A DNA stretch of 64,000 nt from Pseudoalteromonas ulvae UL12 (GTDB lineage Bacteria > Pseudomonadota > Gammaproteobacteria > Enterobacterales > Alteromonadaceae), in NCBI RefSeq assembly GCF_014925405.1, contig NZ_AQHJ01000022.1:186001-250000 (forward strand), in the 5' to 3' direction. The position numbers were made by a program, and so were the translations under genes. The notes under the pieces were generated by a model, which worked only from the letters and a program-made list of their open reading frames with translations, did not search any database and had not been told where the DNA came from. Each line of letters starts with the position of its first letter. Position 1 is the stretch's first letter. Below, piece after piece: positions 61,111-64,000 of this stretch.

Positions 61111-62367
61111 CTATTGGGGTTCAATACCTAAAATTTTTCTCAACTGCGCCAATTCAGACAATTCACCGGCTTCTGCGGCTTCTTTAATTGCTGTAGTTGG
61201 TGCATGCATCATGCGATTGCTAAATTTGTTGGCAAATTCTAGCAATACTTTGTCGGCTGGTTTGCCAGCTAGCAATTGTTGCTGTGCTTTTTGTAATAAG
61301 GCTTGCTTTATCGTTTCGGTTTCTTCACGGTAAAGCTTAATTACATCAACAGAGCCAAGCGAGTTTAACCATAACCTAAACTCTTCCACCCGTTCAGTAA
61401 TGATTGCTTGGGCTTCTTCGGCTGCTTTTTCTCGTGATGCCATATTTTCGCTGACAATTGCTTGTAAGTCATCAACTGTATACAAATATGCATCATCTAA
61501 TTCTGACACTTGGCTTTCGATATCTCGCGGTACAGCAATATCGATAAACAGCATAGGTTTATATCGACGCGCTTTAAGCGCTTGTTCTACCACGCCTTTA
61601 CCTATAATTGGTAACGTACTAGCTGTAGAACTGATAATAATATCTGACTTAATCAACTGCTCGGGCACTTGGGCAAGGGAAATAACATGTGCAGAAAATT
61701 CGTCCGCTAAGTTTTGCGCTCGAGCCACAGTGCGGTTTGCGACTGTCATACGTGCTGAACCATTTTGATGTAAATGACGCGCAACTAATTCAATCGTTTC
61801 TCCGGCACCGATTAACAACACATTGGTTTTGTCTAATTTCCCATAGATATGCTTAGCTAAACTCACCGCAGCGTAAGCAACAGACACCGCACTTGCGCCT
61901 ATGTCAGTTTCTGTTCTGACTTGTTTTGCCACTGCAAAGGTTTTTTGAAATAAACGCTCCAGTATCACATCCACGGCTTTAAAGGATTTAGCGCTAGTGT
62001 ACGCTTGTTTAATCTGTCCAAGAATTTGCGGCTCACCCAACACCAAAGAATCAAGCCCACACGCAACCCGCATTAAATGATTAATAGCATCATCATCACG
62101 GTAACAATAAGTATGTTTGGCTAATTCGACCGCATCAAGGTGATGGAATTGCGCTAACCACTCTAATAGTGTTTGGGTATCTGCGCCCTCAAGGCTACAA
62201 TAGATTTCGGTTCGATTACAGGTAGACACAATCACAGACTCCAAAACTAAATTGGCTTGCTGTAATTGTTGCTGTGCAACGCTTAACTGCTCTGTAGAAA
62301 ACGCGACTTTTTCGCGCAATTCAACAGGAGCTGTTTTATGATTTATGCCTAGTGCAACTATAGTCAT
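61111..62367 (-). CDS. hemA: Glutamyl-tRNA reductase
   Basis: A 418-aa enzyme that reduces glutamyl-tRNA(Glu) to glutamate-1-semialdehyde, the first step of tetrapyrrole synthesis. The catalytic Cys is in STCNRTEIY (near residue 50). The NADPH-binding GAGETIELVARHL segment is near residue 183. The C-terminal dimerisation helix covers about 320-410. It is divergent from lolB across 85 bp. Confidence 0.97.
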   Translation of the reverse strand: MTIVALGINHKTAPVELREKVAFSTEQLSVAQQQLQQANLVLESVIVSTCNRTEIYCSLEGADTQTLLEWLAQFHHLDAVELAKHTYCYRDDDAINHLMRVACGLDSLVLGEPQILGQIKQAYTSAKSFKAVDVILERLFQKTFAVAKQVRTETDIGASAVSVAYAAVSLAKHIYGKLDKTNVLLIGAGETIELVARHLHQNGSARMTVANRTVARAQNLADEFSAHVISLAQVPEQLIKSDIIISSTASTLPIIGKGVVEQALKARRYKPMLFIDIAVPRDIESQVSELDDAYLYTVDDLQAIVSENMASREKAAEEAQAIITERVEEFRLWLNSLGSVDVIKLYREETETIKQALLQKAQQQLLAGKPADKVLLEFANKFSNRMMHAPTTAIKEAAEAGELSELAQLRKILGIEPQ

Positions 62368-62452
62368 AGTGCCAAAAAATCGCCTAACCGAGTATGAAAG
62401 CGAATAATTTTACGAAAATCAAGCGAATAAGGAAAGTAAGGAACGTAAATAG

Positions 62453-63040
62453 ATGCGATTACATTTGATTTTTATCATCTTTTTTTTATTTATCACAGGT
62501 TGTGCGAGTCAAAAACCGTCATTAACTGTGCCTCACCCTGATTGGAAGTCCCGATTAGAACAACAAACTGAGTGGCAAGTTGCTGGAAAATTAGCCTTTA
62601 TTAGTCCTGAAAAACGCCAATCAGTAAATTTCAATTGGCATAATCAAGCAACCTCAAGCAAGTTAGCTTTAACGACGTTTATTGGCAGTCATGTGCTGAC
62701 TTTGGAGCAATTTGACGACCATGCCACTTTATTGATGAAAGGTGAAACACACAGCGCCCAAAATGCCCAACAGTTGTTATATCAATTAACCGGCATGATG
62801 CTGCCCATTGATAATGCTCCAAACTGGTTAAAAGGCGTCCAACATCAGAGCAACAGCGAGTTTGATCAATTAGGTCGTGCGACTAAAGGTTCGGTGATTA
62901 ATCAATTTGGGCAAATCTGGCACATTGACTATCAGCATTTTCAATTAGTCAATGGCCTATGGGTACCCGATAAACTCACTTTAAGTCATCAGACCATTAA
63001 AGTTAAAATTCAAATTTATTCTTGGCAGTTTAAATCATGA
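62453..63040 (+). CDS. lolB: Outer-membrane lipoprotein LolB
   Basis: A 195-aa lipoprotein receptor that takes lipoproteins from LolA and inserts them into the outer membrane. The lipobox is ITGC (Cys17), followed by the family features [22 protein letters not shown] and a C-terminal beta structure. It overlaps ispE by four bases (ATGA). The order lolB-ispE-prs beside hemA is conserved. Confidence 0.93.
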   Translation: MRLHLIFIIFFLFITGCASQKPSLTVPHPDWKSRLEQQTEWQVAGKLAFISPEKRQSVNFNWHNQATSSKLALTTFIGSHVLTLEQFDDHATLLMKGETHSAQNAQQLLYQLTGMMLPIDNAPNWLKGVQHQSNSEFDQLGRATKGSVINQFGQIWHIDYQHFQLVNGLWVPDKLTLSHQTIKVKIQIYSWQFKS

Positions 63041-63888
63041 CCTCTCTTTCATTAATTGCTCCAGCAAAACTTAATTTATTTCTTCATATTAATGGTCGCC
63101 GAGCAGATGGCTACCATGAGCTTGAAACTTTATTTGTTTTTTTAAATTATGGCGACCAGCTGGATTTCACTGTCAATCCGAATGGTCAAATCCAGCTAAG
63201 CTGCGATAATCAGGCACTGGCTAATAATGATAATTTGATTATCAAAGCGGCACGTGCGCTAAAAGAGCACAGCCATGCACTCTTAGGCGTTGATATTCAT
63301 CTAACAAAACGTTTGCCGATGGGTGGCGGTGTCGGCGGAGGCTCCTCTGATGCGGCAACCACTTTATTGGCGCTCAATCAATTATGGCAATGTGGTTACA
63401 CCTTGGATCAATTGGCCGAAATTGGCTTAACACTCGGTGCTGATGTGCCTGTTTTTGTTAGGGGTTTTGCGGCTATTGCACATGGGATCGGTGAGCAGCT
63501 TGAAGCCGTTGACCTCCCGCCAAGTTGGTATCTGGTTGTGCACCCAAATGTGCATATTTCTACCCAAGCTATTTTCACACACCCAGACTTGCCTCGTGAC
63601 ACACCGAAATTATCCGGACCTTGGCAATCAGCAAAATTGTATAATGATTGTGAATCTCTAGTGAAAAAGCTTGCTCCCGAGGTTGAAAAGACCCTACTGT
63701 GGTTGTTAGAATACGCGCCGTCAAGAATGACAGGCACAGGTGCTTGCTGTTTTGCTTCTTTTGCCGAAGAAGCTGACGCATTAAAAGCGCTCAATGCCTT
63801 GCCAGCACATTGGCAAGGATTTGTTGCCCAAAGCGTTAATCTGTCTCCAGCACATTTGGAGCTAAACGCTAAACTAAACTTACTCTAG
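63037..63888 (+). CDS. ispE: 4-diphosphocytidyl-2-C-methyl-D-erythritol kinase
   Basis: A 283-aa GHMP kinase of the MEP isoprenoid pathway. Motif 1 is [10 protein letters not shown], the ATP-binding loop is [15 protein letters not shown] (about residues 91-105), and the C-terminal motif is [13 protein letters not shown]. It overlaps lolB by four bases and is followed by prs. Confidence 0.96.
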   Translation: MTSLSLIAPAKLNLFLHINGRRADGYHELETLFVFLNYGDQLDFTVNPNGQIQLSCDNQALANNDNLIIKAARALKEHSHALLGVDIHLTKRLPMGGGVGGGSSDAATTLLALNQLWQCGYTLDQLAEIGLTLGADVPVFVRGFAAIAHGIGEQLEAVDLPPSWYLVVHPNVHISTQAIFTHPDLPRDTPKLSGPWQSAKLYNDCESLVKKLAPEVEKTLLWLLEYAPSRMTGTGACCFASFAEEADALKALNALPAHWQGFVAQSVNLSPAHLELNAKLNLL

Positions 63889-63951
63889 TTATTTCGGTGT
63901 TATACTATGACTCCGATCTAACCCAAAATTCAGTGCCTGAGGAAACCTACC

Positions 63952-64000
63952 GTGCCGGACATGAAGCTCTTCGCTGGTAATGCAACACCTGAGCTAGCTC
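63952..64000 (+). CDS. prs: Ribose-phosphate pyrophosphokinase (3' partial)
   Basis: The first 16 codons read MPDMKLFAGNATPELA with a GTG start, the same start codon and residues as E. coli Prs, which makes PRPP. GAGGA lies upstream of the start codon. The rest is beyond the window. Confidence 0.93.
   Translation, partial: MPDMKLFAGNATPELA

Overview
The window looks like chromosome of a marine gammaproteobacterium of the order Alteromonadales, most likely Pseudoalteromonas or a close relative. This rests on gene order and protein resemblance read by eye: smc-zipA-ligA, gcvA-hydrolase-DUF423-rlmM, kdsA-sirB1-sirB2-prmC-prfA-hemA facing lolB-ispE-prs, NhaD, AcnB, and large arrays of identical tRNA genes. 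No database search was possible.

Layout. 1-7050: the end of an Orn/Lys/Arg decarboxylase-family gene, two LysR regulators, two VOC-fold genes (one gloA), a secreted metallo-beta-lactamase-fold protein with a secreted partner, and a PilZ protein. 7190-9528: a minus-strand tRNA operon (Ala-Glu-Glu-Glu-Ala) and a plus-strand array of nine identical tRNA-Val genes, each behind a promoter with a GC-rich discriminator. 9670-12194: a receiver-TPR protein and two small membrane proteins that follow ligA.

13058-34223 is the exceptional part: a 21.2-kb AT-rich island that splits the host DNA ligase gene ligA. The 5' part of ligA is at 34143-35369 and the 3' part at 12187-13110. One copy of the 5-bp sequence ACATC lies at each boundary, and collapsing them restores an in-frame LigA. 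Inside are a four-gene recombinase operon that I read as a Gamma-Mobile-Trio (GMT) set, an unknown gene, an XRE regulator beside a 21-bp inverted repeat, and a six-gene operon joining a WYL regulator, a type I restriction system (hsdMSR) and a Hachiman-like pair (hamAB). There is also a small antitoxin-like gene, a small tyrosine-phosphatase-like gene and a PIN-domain gene. At the right end the island carries its own full-length, divergent NAD-dependent DNA ligase. That gene starts 12 bases after the truncated host ligA, with a Shine-Dalgarno that overlaps the truncated gene's stop codon. The simplest reading is a mobile defence island that inserts into an essential gene and supplies a replacement under the host gene's own expression.

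35480-46900: zipA, smc, cysZ, a PhzF-family gene, acnB and nhaD. 47250-50231: four small, mostly secreted or membrane genes, one a serine beta-lactamase-like hydrolase, which look accessory. 50468-64000: conserved housekeeping genes, including an HD-GYP response regulator between sirB2 and prmC, ending in the first bases of prs.
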